From positions 186,001 to 250,000 of the forward strand of contig NZ_JAERWK010000003.1 in NCBI RefSeq assembly GCF_016918035.1: DNA of 64,000 bases, read 5' to 3'. Below, in pieces: positions 1-6,821 of this stretch (positions are counted from its first letter, which is position 1; each line of letters begins with the position of its first letter). Made by a program: the position numbers and the translations under genes. A model generated the notes under the pieces. It was not told where the DNA came from, did no database searches, and saw only the letters and a list, made by a program, of their open reading frames with translations. This DNA is from Nakamurella leprariae. Its GTDB lineage: Bacteria > Actinomycetota > Actinomycetes > Mycobacteriales > Nakamurellaceae.

Positions 1-19
1 CGGGCGCAGAATGAGCCCG

Positions 20-37
20 GTGATACCGCGGTGATAC
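20..37 (+). other. Paired GATACC repeat, candidate integrase arm site (left end)
   Basis: The sequence reads GTGATACCGCGGTGATAC, two copies of GTGATAC 11 bp apart, one helical turn. Related pairs occur at 4193-4212 (opposite orientation) and 13003-13020. The position just outside the integrase operon suits an arm-type binding site in attL. That role is inference; no core duplication could be identified because the element may start left of the window. Confidence 0.4.
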
Positions 38-45
38 TCCGGTGG

Positions 46-282
46 TCACCGGACCGTGCGCAGGAACGCCACCAGGGCGTGGCCGAGCGCCAGAGCCTCC
101 GGCGATCGGTCGCCCTCCGCGATGCCCTTGAGGATGTCGTCCAGCTCGTTGCTGACGTCGAGCAGGTCGAACCGGTCGGCCAGCTCGCGGAGCCGCTGGG
201 GCTGCTCGGCAGCGTTGCGCACCAGCGCCGCTGCGTTCTCTTCCGGGTCGAACGGGACGGGTCGGAACTCGGTCAAGGTCAT
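46..282 (-). CDS. Hypothetical protein, 78 aa, coupled to integrase
   Basis: This is a small acidic, soluble protein with no recognised domain. It starts MTLTEFRPVPFDPEENAAAL and is rich in Glu, Leu and Ala, so it is probably helical. The ATG at 282-280 overlaps the TGA of the integrase gene (ATGA), which argues for translational coupling and fixes the start. A much longer reading frame exists upstream but lies antisense-like inside the integrase gene and has no coding character. It is the last gene of the leftward regulator-integrase-small-protein operon. A role in integration or excision control is only a guess from position. Confidence 0.6.
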   Translation of the reverse strand: MTLTEFRPVPFDPEENAAALVRNAAEQPQRLRELADRFDLLDVSNELDDILKGIAEGDRSPEALALGHALVAFLRTVR

Positions 283-1523
283 CCTCCGTGGATCAGTGCG
301 CCGAGGGCCGTCGCGGCCTCGCGCTGCATGGTGGGCAGGGCGTGCGAGTAGGTGTCGAGCGTGATGCTGATGGTCTGGTGGCCCAGTCGCTCTTGGACGA
401 TCTTCGGGTGGACGCCGGCCACCAGCTGGAGCGTGGCCGACGTGTGCCGCAGTGAGTGCAGGTGGATCACCGGCAGGGTGTGCACCTGGGTCGGAGCGAC
501 CGACTTGGCGGCCTCCGCAAGCTGCCACCGGATGCACCGAGCGACCGACTCCCGGAAGGACCGGGACACCGACTCCGGCAGCCGGTGCCGACCCTCCAGG
601 TCGCCGAACGCCAGCGCGTCCTGGGCGCCGAGCTGGAACGCCAGGCCGGCGCGCCGGGTGCGGTGCGATCGGAGCAGGGCGGCGGTTGCCGGGTCGATGT
701 CGACCACCCGGGCGCGGCCAGTCTTCGTCGGCCCCTCTACCTGCTGCTGAGGCTGGCCCTTCACCTTGATGGTGCCGACCGACCGGCGGACGCTGATCGC
801 CCCGGCATCCAGGTCGACGTCGCGCCAGCGCAACGCCAGCAGCTCCCCGCGGCGCATCCCGGTGGCCACCAGCACCAGCCACGCGGTCCGCTGCTCCGGG
901 TCTGCGTGCTGCTCTGCCCATCCGAGGAAGGTGCCCAGCTCGGCGGCCGACCAGGTCACCATCTCCGGTGGCCGGGCGTCCTTGGCGCTGGGCGGGTCGG
1001 CCACGTCGGCGGGGTTCACCGGGATGAGGCCCTGACGGACCGCGTCCTTCATCGCCTTATGCACGATCATCGCCACGTAGCGGACCGTCCGGGCCGACAG
1101 TCCCCCGGACCCGTCCGCGCGGCCGTCGGCCTCCAGCGACCGGTACAGCGCCGACAGCCGGGAGCCGGTGAGCGCGGCCAGCCGGACCGTGCCGATGCGC
1201 GGCTCCAGGTGCAGCCGGGCGTTCTTGCGATAGCTGGCCATCGTCGACGGCGCCAGCCGGAGACCGTCCAGCCACTCGGCCAGATACTGACCGACAGTGA
1301 TCTTTGACGGCTCCGAGTAGCCGCCTGGGGCTTCGCCCTTGGCCAGCAGGTCCCGGATGCCCGCTGCCGCCGCCTTTCGCGTCGTGAACCCGCGACGCAG
1401 CACAGGCTTCCGAGTGCCGTCGGCCATGGTGACGGTCACCTTGATCAGGTACCGGGTACCGGCCGCCGTGCGGTACTCCGAGATGGTGCCCTCACCGGCT
1501 TGTCGACGACGCGAGCCGGTCAC
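279..1523 (-). CDS. Tyrosine recombinase / phage integrase
   Basis: This 414-aa site-specific recombinase inserts and excises the element. The N-terminus carries an arm-binding-type segment and a SAM-like core-binding domain (roughly residues 75-170). The catalytic domain shows the Arg box TGMRRGELLAL, a Lys in GPTKTGRARVV, HSLRH (His and Arg near 356 and 359), GH near 382 and the nucleophile Tyr near 392 in LDTYSH. All key residues are present, so the enzyme looks intact. The start overlaps the stop of the upstream XRE gene (1520), and the stop overlaps the start of the 78-aa gene. Integrase, regulator and small protein form one leftward operon at the left edge of the element. Confidence 0.93.
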   Translation of the reverse strand: MTGSRRRQAGEGTISEYRTAAGTRYLIKVTVTMADGTRKPVLRRGFTTRKAAAAGIRDLLAKGEAPGGYSEPSKITVGQYLAEWLDGLRLAPSTMASYRKNARLHLEPRIGTVRLAALTGSRLSALYRSLEADGRADGSGGLSARTVRYVAMIVHKAMKDAVRQGLIPVNPADVADPPSAKDARPPEMVTWSAAELGTFLGWAEQHADPEQRTAWLVLVATGMRRGELLALRWRDVDLDAGAISVRRSVGTIKVKGQPQQQVEGPTKTGRARVVDIDPATAALLRSHRTRRAGLAFQLGAQDALAFGDLEGRHRLPESVSRSFRESVARCIRWQLAEAAKSVAPTQVHTLPVIHLHSLRHTSATLQLVAGVHPKIVQERLGHQTISITLDTYSHALPTMQREAATALGALIHGG

Positions 1524-2077
1524 GACGGCTCGCCGCCCTTCAGTGCTTCCAGACGATCGATCAGCCGTTGGACCGCAGGCTTCGGCGTCCCAGCCTGATC
1601 CGCCAACAAGCCAGCGAAGAACAGTTGCCCGACCATCCGTCGCAGCTCGACCAGGACGCTCTCAGGGTCGATGTCGTGGTCCCGGATGTGGTTGAACAGG
1701 TCCTCGGCCACCTCGACGCCTTTGACTCGCGCCTTCTCGGCCTCCTCGAGCGCGTCGTCCATGAGCGACCACGCCAAGGCCAGAAGCTGCACCAGGTCGC
1801 TCGCGCGGACCAGGTCCGGTTCCAGAGCCACCATCTGATTGAGATCGAAGTTGTCGAACACCTTCGAGAAGCCGACCAGCTCGTCGACGGTGATTCGTCG
1901 CGCCGGAGTGCCCTTCTCAATCTTGTAAAGCGCCGACGGGTGCATCGCGCACCCAACTCGGGCCATGTGATCGGCGAGGACTTCGTAGTTCCAGCCGCGC
2001 TTTTCGCGCTCCGTGGCGATCCGCGCGGCTAGGTTGCGCTCAGCCGAGATGCTCCGCGGCTTGTTCGGTCGTGGCAC
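1520..2077 (-). CDS. XRE-family helix-turn-helix regulator
   Basis: The predicted 185-aa protein begins at GTG 2077, preceded by AGGAGGGG seven bases upstream; an upstream ATG extension adds Arg/Gly-rich sequence without coding character and was rejected. The N-terminal third is a Cro/C1-type HTH: RNLAARIATEREKRGWNYEV, then LADHM, with a turn around MHPSALYKIEKG. The remainder is helical, with EEAEKARVKGVEVAEDLFNH. It is divergent from the excisionase-like gene at 2239, the usual arrangement for a lysogeny-type switch, and is coupled to the integrase by a 4-bp overlap. It probably represses the rightward genes and may co-regulate the integrase; this is inferred from context. Confidence 0.82.
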   Translation of the reverse strand: MPRPNKPRSISAERNLAARIATEREKRGWNYEVLADHMARVGCAMHPSALYKIEKGTPARRITVDELVGFSKVFDNFDLNQMVALEPDLVRASDLVQLLALAWSLMDDALEEAEKARVKGVEVAEDLFNHIRDHDIDPESVLVELRRMVGQLFFAGLLADQAGTPKPAVQRLIDRLEALKGGEPS

Positions 2078-2238
2078 CCGTCCACCCCTCCTAATCCACC
2101 CATTCCAGCGGCACCAGTTGCCCATCCGCTTCCTACAACGGTGGACAGTCTGCCCCGTTTTGGCTTGCTTCCGCAAGTGACCGTCCGCGACAATCTTCCT
2201 ACCTCGGTGACCACCACCGACCGGAATGGGAGGCCGAC

Positions 2239-2436
2239 GTGACCGTCGACTTGACTGACCGCCTCTGGATGAGCCCCGACGAACTTGCCCCACTGCTCAA
2301 CCTGACCGGCCGGGCCGTGCGCAACGCCTGCGCCTCCGGCGACATCCCCGCCGTCCGTATCGGCGCCCGGTGGCGGATCCCCGTCGCCAAGGTCCGCGAG
2401 CTGGCCGGCCTTCCCGCGACCAACTCGGCCGCCTGA
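2239..2436 (+). CDS. Excisionase-like MerR/HTH_17 DNA-binding protein
   Basis: This 65-aa protein has a winged-helix excisionase pattern: WMSPDELAPLLNLTGRAVRN, then a recognition stretch ending IPAVRIGARWRIPVAKVREL. This matches the helix-turn-helix (HTH_17) family that includes Xis-type directionality factors and small element regulators. Translation starts at GTG 2239, five bases after GGGAGG. It is the first gene of the rightward operon, divergent from the XRE repressor, and about 0.7 kb from the integrase gene. An Xis role fits the context but a transcriptional role is equally possible. Confidence 0.75.
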   Translation: MTVDLTDRLWMSPDELAPLLNLTGRAVRNACASGDIPAVRIGARWRIPVAKVRELAGLPATNSAA

Positions 2437-2454
2437 CCCGATAGGAGGGCCACC

Positions 2455-2820
2455 GTGCCCAAGCAGTTGCCCCAGGCGGGCGAGGTCCGTGGACAGCTGG
2501 AGGTCGACCTTTCCGACCTCAGCTGGCGGACACCGGACTGCCCCGGCGAGATCGCCCGCCGCTTCTCCCCTCTCGCCTTCGCCCCGGCCCGGGCCGACGT
2601 CAGCATCCGACTGCCACAGGCCGCGCGGCTGCCGGCCGGCGTCTTCCTGCAGGCGTTCGCCGACTTCGCTCAGCACCCGGACCGCCTGAGCTACAAGGTC
2701 ACCGGAACCGCGGATGCCCGCGCGGTCAAGGCCGCGTGCGATGAGCTGCGGGCCGCCGTCCGGATCTGGTCCATGCCGGCCTGCCTGGTCCCTGAGCTCG
2801 ACCCGGCGCTCACCGCGTGA
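2455..2820 (+). CDS. Hypothetical protein, 121 aa, upstream of RepA-like ATPase
   Basis: GTG start with AGGAGGG upstream. It is a soluble protein without recognised motifs. The N-terminal half is beta-like (VRGQLEVDLSDLSW, RADVSIRLPQAARL) and the C-terminal half helical (ADARAVKAACDELRAAVRIW). Its stop overlaps the GTG of the ATPase gene at 2817, so the two are translationally coupled. Proteins in this position of actinobacterial elements are usually uncharacterised; a replication-accessory role is a guess from the neighbour. Confidence 0.65.
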   Translation: MPKQLPQAGEVRGQLEVDLSDLSWRTPDCPGEIARRFSPLAFAPARADVSIRLPQAARLPAGVFLQAFADFAQHPDRLSYKVTGTADARAVKAACDELRAAVRIWSMPACLVPELDPALTA

Positions 2821-3845
2821 CCGCGGCTGTCGCAGCGGTTCCCACTCCCGCTGCCCGGCGACCGGACCCCTGGCGGGCCGGTGCTCACCCCGGCTCGATC
2901 ATCTTCTCCACACCCGAGCAACCACCGGCCATGTGGGGACACCGCGGCGAAGTGCTTTGGGCCGAGGGAGAGTCGCTGCTCCTGGTCGGCACCCCCGGCG
3001 TTGGCAAGACCACTCTCGCCGGCCAGCTGCTCCGCGGTCGACTCGGACTGTCCGACGACCTTCTCGGGTACCCGATCCGAGCCACCAGCAGCCGCGTGCT
3101 GTACCTCGCGATGGACCGACCCGGGCAGGTGGTGCGCTCGCTGCGCCGCCAGTTCCACCACACCGACGAGCGCGTCCTCGCCGACCGCCTTGTGATCTGG
3201 AAGGGCCCGCCGCCCGTCGACCTCGCCCAGGACGACGGTGCACTCCTGCGCTTGGCCGAGATCCACGGCGCTGACACCGTCGTCGTCGACTCCCTCAAGG
3301 ACGCTGCGGTCGGTCTGACCGAGGACATCGTCGGCGCCGCGTACAACCGCGCCCGACAGGTCGCCCTTGCCGCCGGAGTGCAGGTGCTCGAGCTGCACCA
3401 CACCACCAAGCGCGGACCGAACGGCGCCAAGCCCACCGCCCTGGCCGACGTCTACGGCTCGGCATGGATCACCGCCGGCGCCGGCTCGGTGCTGATGCTG
3501 ATCGGCGATGCCGGCGACCCCGTGGTGTCCATGCATCACCTCAAGCAGCCCGCCGAGGTCGTCGGCCCCCTGACCCTGCAGCACGACGCGGCCCACGGTT
3601 CCACCACCGTCGTCGGCGACACCGACCCGCGCACCCTGCTCCGGGCGTCCGGCGCCCGAGGAGTCACGGCCAAGACGCTCGCCGAGGCGCTGTTCGGCAC
3701 CCCCGACCGCAACGCCATCGAGAAGGCCCGCCGCAAGCTCGACGCCCTCGTCCGGGCCGGCGCCGCGGTCAAGGTGCCCGACCCGTCTCACACCTCCGGC
3801 GGCACTCCCGAGTCGGTCTACGTGATTCCGGACAAGGCCGCGTGA
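2817..3845 (+). CDS. RepA-like AAA ATPase (AAA_25) with C-terminal winged helix
   Basis: This 342-aa P-loop ATPase is of the RecA/RepA hexameric-helicase type found in plasmids and integrative elements. Walker A is GTPGVGKTT (about residue 58) and Walker B is TVVVDSLKD (about 155). ELHHTTKRG and GSAWITAGAGSVLML are typical of the AAA_25 group. The C-terminal 80 residues (RGVTAKTLAEALFG and onward) look like a winged-helix DNA-binding unit. GTG 2817 overlaps the previous stop, and its own stop overlaps the next GTG at 3842. It is followed directly by a dense CAGTCACG repeat array, consistent with an initiator or helicase acting at that site; the link is inference. Confidence 0.82.
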   Translation: MTAAVAAVPTPAARRPDPWRAGAHPGSIIFSTPEQPPAMWGHRGEVLWAEGESLLLVGTPGVGKTTLAGQLLRGRLGLSDDLLGYPIRATSSRVLYLAMDRPGQVVRSLRRQFHHTDERVLADRLVIWKGPPPVDLAQDDGALLRLAEIHGADTVVVDSLKDAAVGLTEDIVGAAYNRARQVALAAGVQVLELHHTTKRGPNGAKPTALADVYGSAWITAGAGSVLMLIGDAGDPVVSMHHLKQPAEVVGPLTLQHDAAHGSTTVVGDTDPRTLLRASGARGVTAKTLAEALFGTPDRNAIEKARRKLDALVRAGAAVKVPDPSHTSGGTPESVYVIPDKAA

Positions 3846-4324
3846 GCACCCGCCGAGCAGTCACGGAATCCAGTCACGCACCCCTGTCGGCCGTGACCGG
3901 TCACGACACTCACGGCGCAGTCACGGACGGCGCATTGCCGCAGGTCAGGCAGTTCACGCCTGCAGTCACGGCAGTCACGCGCGGAGCAGTCACGATCGCC
4001 ACCCCCTCTGAAAGAGGGGGGCGACGCGTGCTCGGGCATGAAGTGCTCAGTCCGGGGATGGTCCGGCTCCTCGGCTCCTGCACCTCCGGATGCCTGCACA
4101 GCCGACCTGACAGCCGGTGCTCATGCCGCTGCGGCGGCCCGGCTGTCCTTCCGCGCCATCTCCCGGAATCCGCAGGCGCGTCGGCGCTCGTTGGTATCAG
4201 CTCCGGTATCACGACGGCCGGTGAGCTGACCGATCCCGCCGCTGACGTGCAGCGATGCGCTGCTGAGGCGTGGGACCGATTGTCCTCCGCCACCGCTCGC
4301 GCCGGCTCGGTTGGCCAACCATGA
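3842..4324 (+). CDS. Hypothetical protein with Val-Thr-rich N-terminus, spanning repeat array
   Basis: A 160-aa reading frame joined at both ends by overlaps: its GTG overlaps the ATPase stop (GTGA) and its TGA overlaps the next ATG (ATGA at 4321). The first about 50 residues contain AVT/AVTAVT motifs that are simply the translation of the CAGTCACG array. The middle is Cys-rich (GSCTSGCLHS, RCSCRCGG) and the C-terminus is helical (VQRCAAEAWDRLSSATARAG). No family is recognised. It may be a true protein whose start region doubles as a cis-acting site, or merely an open frame; the double coupling favours translation. Confidence 0.45.
   Translation: MSTRRAVTESSHAPLSAVTGHDTHGAVTDGALPQVRQFTPAVTAVTRGAVTIATPSERGGRRVLGHEVLSPGMVRLLGSCTSGCLHSRPDSRCSCRCGGPAVLPRHLPESAGASALVGISSGITTAGELTDPAADVQRCAAEAWDRLSSATARAGSVGQP
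3858..3994 (+). repeat. CAGTCACG repeat array (iteron-like)
   Basis: Six exact CAGTCACG copies start at 3858, 3871, 3918, 3963, 3972 and 3987. A seventh GTCACG sits at 3900-3905 inside the palindrome GTGACCGGTCAC (3893-3904). Near-copies (ACTCACGG, GTTCACGC) lie between them. Just downstream is a GC hairpin with arms CCCCCTC (4002-4008) and GAGGGGG (4014-4020). The array sits immediately after the RepA-like ATPase gene. Clustered same-orientation short repeats beside an initiator-like gene resemble iterons; replication-origin function is inference. Confidence 0.55.
4193..4212 (-). other. Paired GATACC repeat, inverted relative to the end copies
   Basis: On the minus strand this reads GTGATACCGGAGCTGATACC, two TGATACC copies 12 bp apart. 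It matches the pairs at 20-37 and 13003-13020. It lies inside the 3842-4324 frame. It could be a binding site for the integrase, the excisionase-like protein or the XRE regulator; which one cannot be told from sequence. Confidence 0.35.
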
Positions 4325-4551
4325 CCCGCCACACCGGCGCGCTCCGCCGCCCACCACCCCGCCGCCTGCTGGTCGACGCACTGGCCAACCTCCGAGCGTT
4401 CGACACCCGGGACGCCGACGTCGTCGAGCGGGAGATCCGCCGACTCCGCCACGAGGTCGCCCGCTACCGCAAGGCGGCCCGGCACCTGGCCCAGGACCAG
4501 CACGCCGACGCCGTCCTTGCCCTGCTCCACCAACTCTCCAGGGAGACCTGA
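4321..4551 (+). CDS. Small coiled-coil-like protein, 76 aa
   Basis: The start ATG 4321 overlaps the preceding stop (ATGA). The protein is basic at the N-terminus (RRPPPRRLLVDALANLRAF) and then forms a long charged helix, VVEREIRRLRHEVARYRKAA. No domain family is recognised. Spacing to the next gene is 3 bp, so it belongs to the same rightward operon that leads into the terminase genes. A structural or DNA-binding accessory role is possible but unsupported. Confidence 0.6.
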   Translation: MTRHTGALRRPPPRRLLVDALANLRAFDTRDADVVEREIRRLRHEVARYRKAARHLAQDQHADAVLALLHQLSRET

Positions 4552-4554
4552 CCC

Positions 4555-4737
4555 ATGACCCTGACTCGCTGCCCCGTCTGCGTTCACAGCCAGCGCCCCG
4601 CCATCGACCAGGCCCTCACGGCCGGCGCACCCACCGAACGCCAGCTCGGCGACGCCTACGGCCTCAACTGGAACGCGCTCGTCCGCCACCGCAAGCAGCA
4701 GCACCACCGCCCCACCCCCATCCGGACGGAGGCCTGA
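4555..4737 (+). CDS. Small Zn-binding HTH-like protein, related to N-terminus of terminase small subunit
   Basis: This 60-aa protein starts MTLTRCPVCVHSQRPAIDQA. A CxxC pair is followed by a short helix-turn-helix, TERQLGDAYGLNWNALVRHR. The same pattern, CATCTHPDLVAIDQAL then LRQLGDQYGIDRASLARHR, opens the next gene, so the two are paralogous segments. It may be a stand-alone DNA-recognition module duplicated from the terminase small subunit. Three bases separate it from each neighbour. Confidence 0.65.
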   Translation: MTLTRCPVCVHSQRPAIDQALTAGAPTERQLGDAYGLNWNALVRHRKQQHHRPTPIRTEA

Positions 4738-4740
4738 CCC

Positions 4741-5274
4741 ATGGCCCCGCCCTGCGCAACCTGCACCCACCCCGACCTCGTGGCCATCGACCAAGCTCTC
4801 GCCGCCGGTCTCGCCTCCGGGCAGCCGTCCCTCCGCCAGCTCGGCGACCAGTACGGCATCGACCGGGCCAGCCTCGCCCGCCACCGCAAGGCCCACCTGT
4901 CCCCGGCGCTCAAGGCCCAGCTGACGAAACGGGAAACCGCCGGTGCCCGCAAGGTCATCGACGAGGTCCGCACCGTGCTGGCCAGCATCCGCGGAGTCCT
5001 GGACCGGGCCGAGACCGCCCAGGACGACCGCACGGTGCTGGGCGCCGCCAAGGAGATGCGGTCCACGCTGGAGCTGCTGGCCAAGATCACCGGTGAGCTG
5101 GACGAGCGGCCCACCGTCCAGGTGCTCAACGTCGCCACCAGCCCGGAGTTCCTGGCCGCGCAGTCCGCGATGATGGCCGCTCTCCGCCCCTATCCCGAAG
5201 CCGCTCAGGCCGTCGCTGCCGCCCTGGCCGGGGTGGGCCAGGGGCAGGGTCATCCGCCGGAACTGATCCCGTGA
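4741..5274 (+). CDS. Terminase small subunit-like protein
   Basis: This 177-aa protein has an N-terminal CATC zinc-type motif, an HTH (LRQLGDQYGIDRASLARHRK) and a long helical central region (RKVIDEVRTVLASIRGVLDR). The C-terminal tail is Ala/Gly-rich. DNA-binding HTH plus helical oligomerisation region, directly upstream of and overlapping the terminase ATPase gene (GTGA at 5271), is the standard layout for a TerS that recognises the packaging site. No database match could be run, so the name rests on architecture and context. Confidence 0.7.
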   Translation: MAPPCATCTHPDLVAIDQALAAGLASGQPSLRQLGDQYGIDRASLARHRKAHLSPALKAQLTKRETAGARKVIDEVRTVLASIRGVLDRAETAQDDRTVLGAAKEMRSTLELLAKITGELDERPTVQVLNVATSPEFLAAQSAMMAALRPYPEAAQAVAAALAGVGQGQGHPPELIP

Positions 5275-6050
5275 GCGCCGTGGCGGGCACGCTGGCCGCC
5301 GCGCTGGACCCGGTGCTGTTCGCGCGCGGTCTCGGCTTCGTAGCCGAGGAGTGGCAGGAGAACCTGCTCCGGACCCAGGCCGAGCAGGTGCTCGTCGTGG
5401 CCGCCCGGCAGGTGGGCAAGTCCAGCACGGTGGCGCTCAAGGCGCTGCACGTCGCCACCTACGAGCCGGGCTCGCTGTGCCTGATCTTCTCCCCGCGACA
5501 GCGACAGTCGGATGAGCTGCTCCGCAAGGTGCGGACCTACTACCGGGCGCTGACCGGCCACGCGGGTCGACCGGTCAGGAACGACGACGTCCCGGTCAAG
5601 AACAACGAGTCGGAGTTGGAGCTGACCAACGGCTCTCGCATCGTGTCGTTGCCTGGCTCGGAGTCCGGCGTCCGCAGCTTCTCGGCCGCCCGACTGCTCA
5701 TCCTGGACGAGGCGTCCCGAGCGTCCGACGACCTGCTGGCTGCGGTCGTGCCGATGGTGGCCACCGGCGGGCAGTTCATGATGATGAGCACTCCGTGGGG
5801 TCGCCGGGGCTTCTTCTACGAGCTGGCCGAGCTCGATCAGACGGACGCATGGGAGCGGCACCGAACCACCGTCTACGAGTCGGCGCGATGGCCAGAGGCC
5901 CGCCGGGCTCGAGTGCGGGCGTCCATCGGGTCGTTCGCCTGGTCATCGGACTACGAATGCGTCTTCGGCGACACCACCTCGCAGCTGTTCTCGACCGAGA
6001 TGGTTGACCGGGCTTTCACTTCCGACGTTCTGCCCCTGGAGATTCCATGA
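5271..6050 (+). CDS. Terminase large subunit, ATPase half
   Basis: This 259-aa protein contains the packaging-motor ATPase domain only. Walker A is the variant AARQVGKSS (about residue 44), Walker B is LLILDEASR (about 141), and MMMSTPWGRRG is the coupling-motif region typical of TerL. Normal TerL proteins continue into an RNase H-fold nuclease domain. Here the frame stops after FSTEMVDRAF and the nuclease is encoded by the next gene, whose ATG overlaps the stop. The split sits at the natural domain boundary, so two-chain function is plausible. Confidence 0.87.
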   Translation: MSAVAGTLAAALDPVLFARGLGFVAEEWQENLLRTQAEQVLVVAARQVGKSSTVALKALHVATYEPGSLCLIFSPRQRQSDELLRKVRTYYRALTGHAGRPVRNDDVPVKNNESELELTNGSRIVSLPGSESGVRSFSAARLLILDEASRASDDLLAAVVPMVATGGQFMMMSTPWGRRGFFYELAELDQTDAWERHRTTVYESARWPEARRARVRASIGSFAWSSDYECVFGDTTSQLFSTEMVDRAFTSDVLPLEIP

Positions 6051-6781
6051 TCGACCGCACTGTCCCCGGCGCCTTCACCGTCGGGCTGGACCTCGGCCAG
6101 GCCGCCGACTTCTCGGCGCTGTGCGTGATCGAGCACGTCGCCCAGCTGCCGCCCGGGATGACCAGTCACGCGCACCGGGTCCACCTGGTCAGCGCGCTGG
6201 CCGACGCAGTGCGGGTGTTCCAGGTCCGGTCGCTCAAGCGCTGGCCGCTCGGCACGCCGTACACCGTTGTGGCCAAGGATGTCTCGGCCGTGCTGGCTTC
6301 CCCCGCACTGCGGGGCCGCTCGTCGCTGCTGTACGACGCCACCGGCGTGGGCCGTGGCGTCGGCGACCTGCTGTACCAGGAGTACCGCGAGCACTCGCGG
6401 ATCTCGCTGTACCCGCCGACGCCGGTCACGATCACCCAGCAGTCCAAGGCGGACATGGTCTCGACCACGATGCTGGCCTTCGAGCAGGGCCGCCTGCAGA
6501 TCGCTGCCGGCCTGCCACTCGGCGACGCGCTGCGCTCGGAGCTGCTGCGGTTCCAGCAGAACATCCGACCGTCGGGCTCGACGAGCTACGACATCCCTCG
6601 CACCGAGGACGGTCACGGCGACCTGGCGTCCGCGCTCATGGTCGGCCTGTTCTGGAACGACTGGGTCCCGGGCCGCGACCTGATCCGCCTGGTGGACGGC
6701 CCGCCACTCCCCGTCGACGCGGCACCAGATGGCCGCGACCAACGTAACGACATGCGTTACAAATCAGCATCTTTCGAGTAG
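6047..6781 (+). CDS. Terminase large subunit, nuclease half
   Basis: This 244-aa RNase H-fold nuclease corresponds to the C-terminal half of TerL. The metal-binding acidic residues appear in TVGLDLGQAADFSAL, SLLYDATGVGRGVGD and EDGHGDLASALMVGLFW. Together with the ATPase half (ATGA overlap at 6047) it gives a complete terminase of about 500 residues in two chains. A consensus-like promoter lies in its last codons (6757-6784). No portal or capsid gene follows; the next gene is a tape-measure gene. Confidence 0.85.
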   Translation: MIDRTVPGAFTVGLDLGQAADFSALCVIEHVAQLPPGMTSHAHRVHLVSALADAVRVFQVRSLKRWPLGTPYTVVAKDVSAVLASPALRGRSSLLYDATGVGRGVGDLLYQEYREHSRISLYPPTPVTITQQSKADMVSTTMLAFEQGRLQIAAGLPLGDALRSELLRFQQNIRPSGSTSYDIPRTEDGHGDLASALMVGLFWNDWVPGRDLIRLVDGPPLPVDAAPDGRDQRNDMRYKSASFE

Positions 6782-6784
6782 AAT
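6757..6784 (+). promoter_or_regulatory. Sigma70-type promoter before the tape-measure gene
   Basis: TTACAA (6757-6762) and TAGAAT (6779-6784) are separated by 16 bp, in an AT-rich patch that stands out from the surrounding GC-rich DNA. The GTG of the tape-measure gene follows 38 bp later with GGAGGTGA as ribosome site. It would separate tail-gene expression from the packaging operon. Confidence 0.5.
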
Positions 6785-6821
6785 CCGGCGCATGTAGACG
6801 ACTCGGAAGTGGAGGTGAGCA

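Noticed and set aside
2077-2293. N-terminal extension of the XRE regulator to an ATG at 2293
   Set aside because: The extension is Arg/Gly-rich and crosses the divergent promoter region; the GTG at 2077 has an excellent ribosome site.
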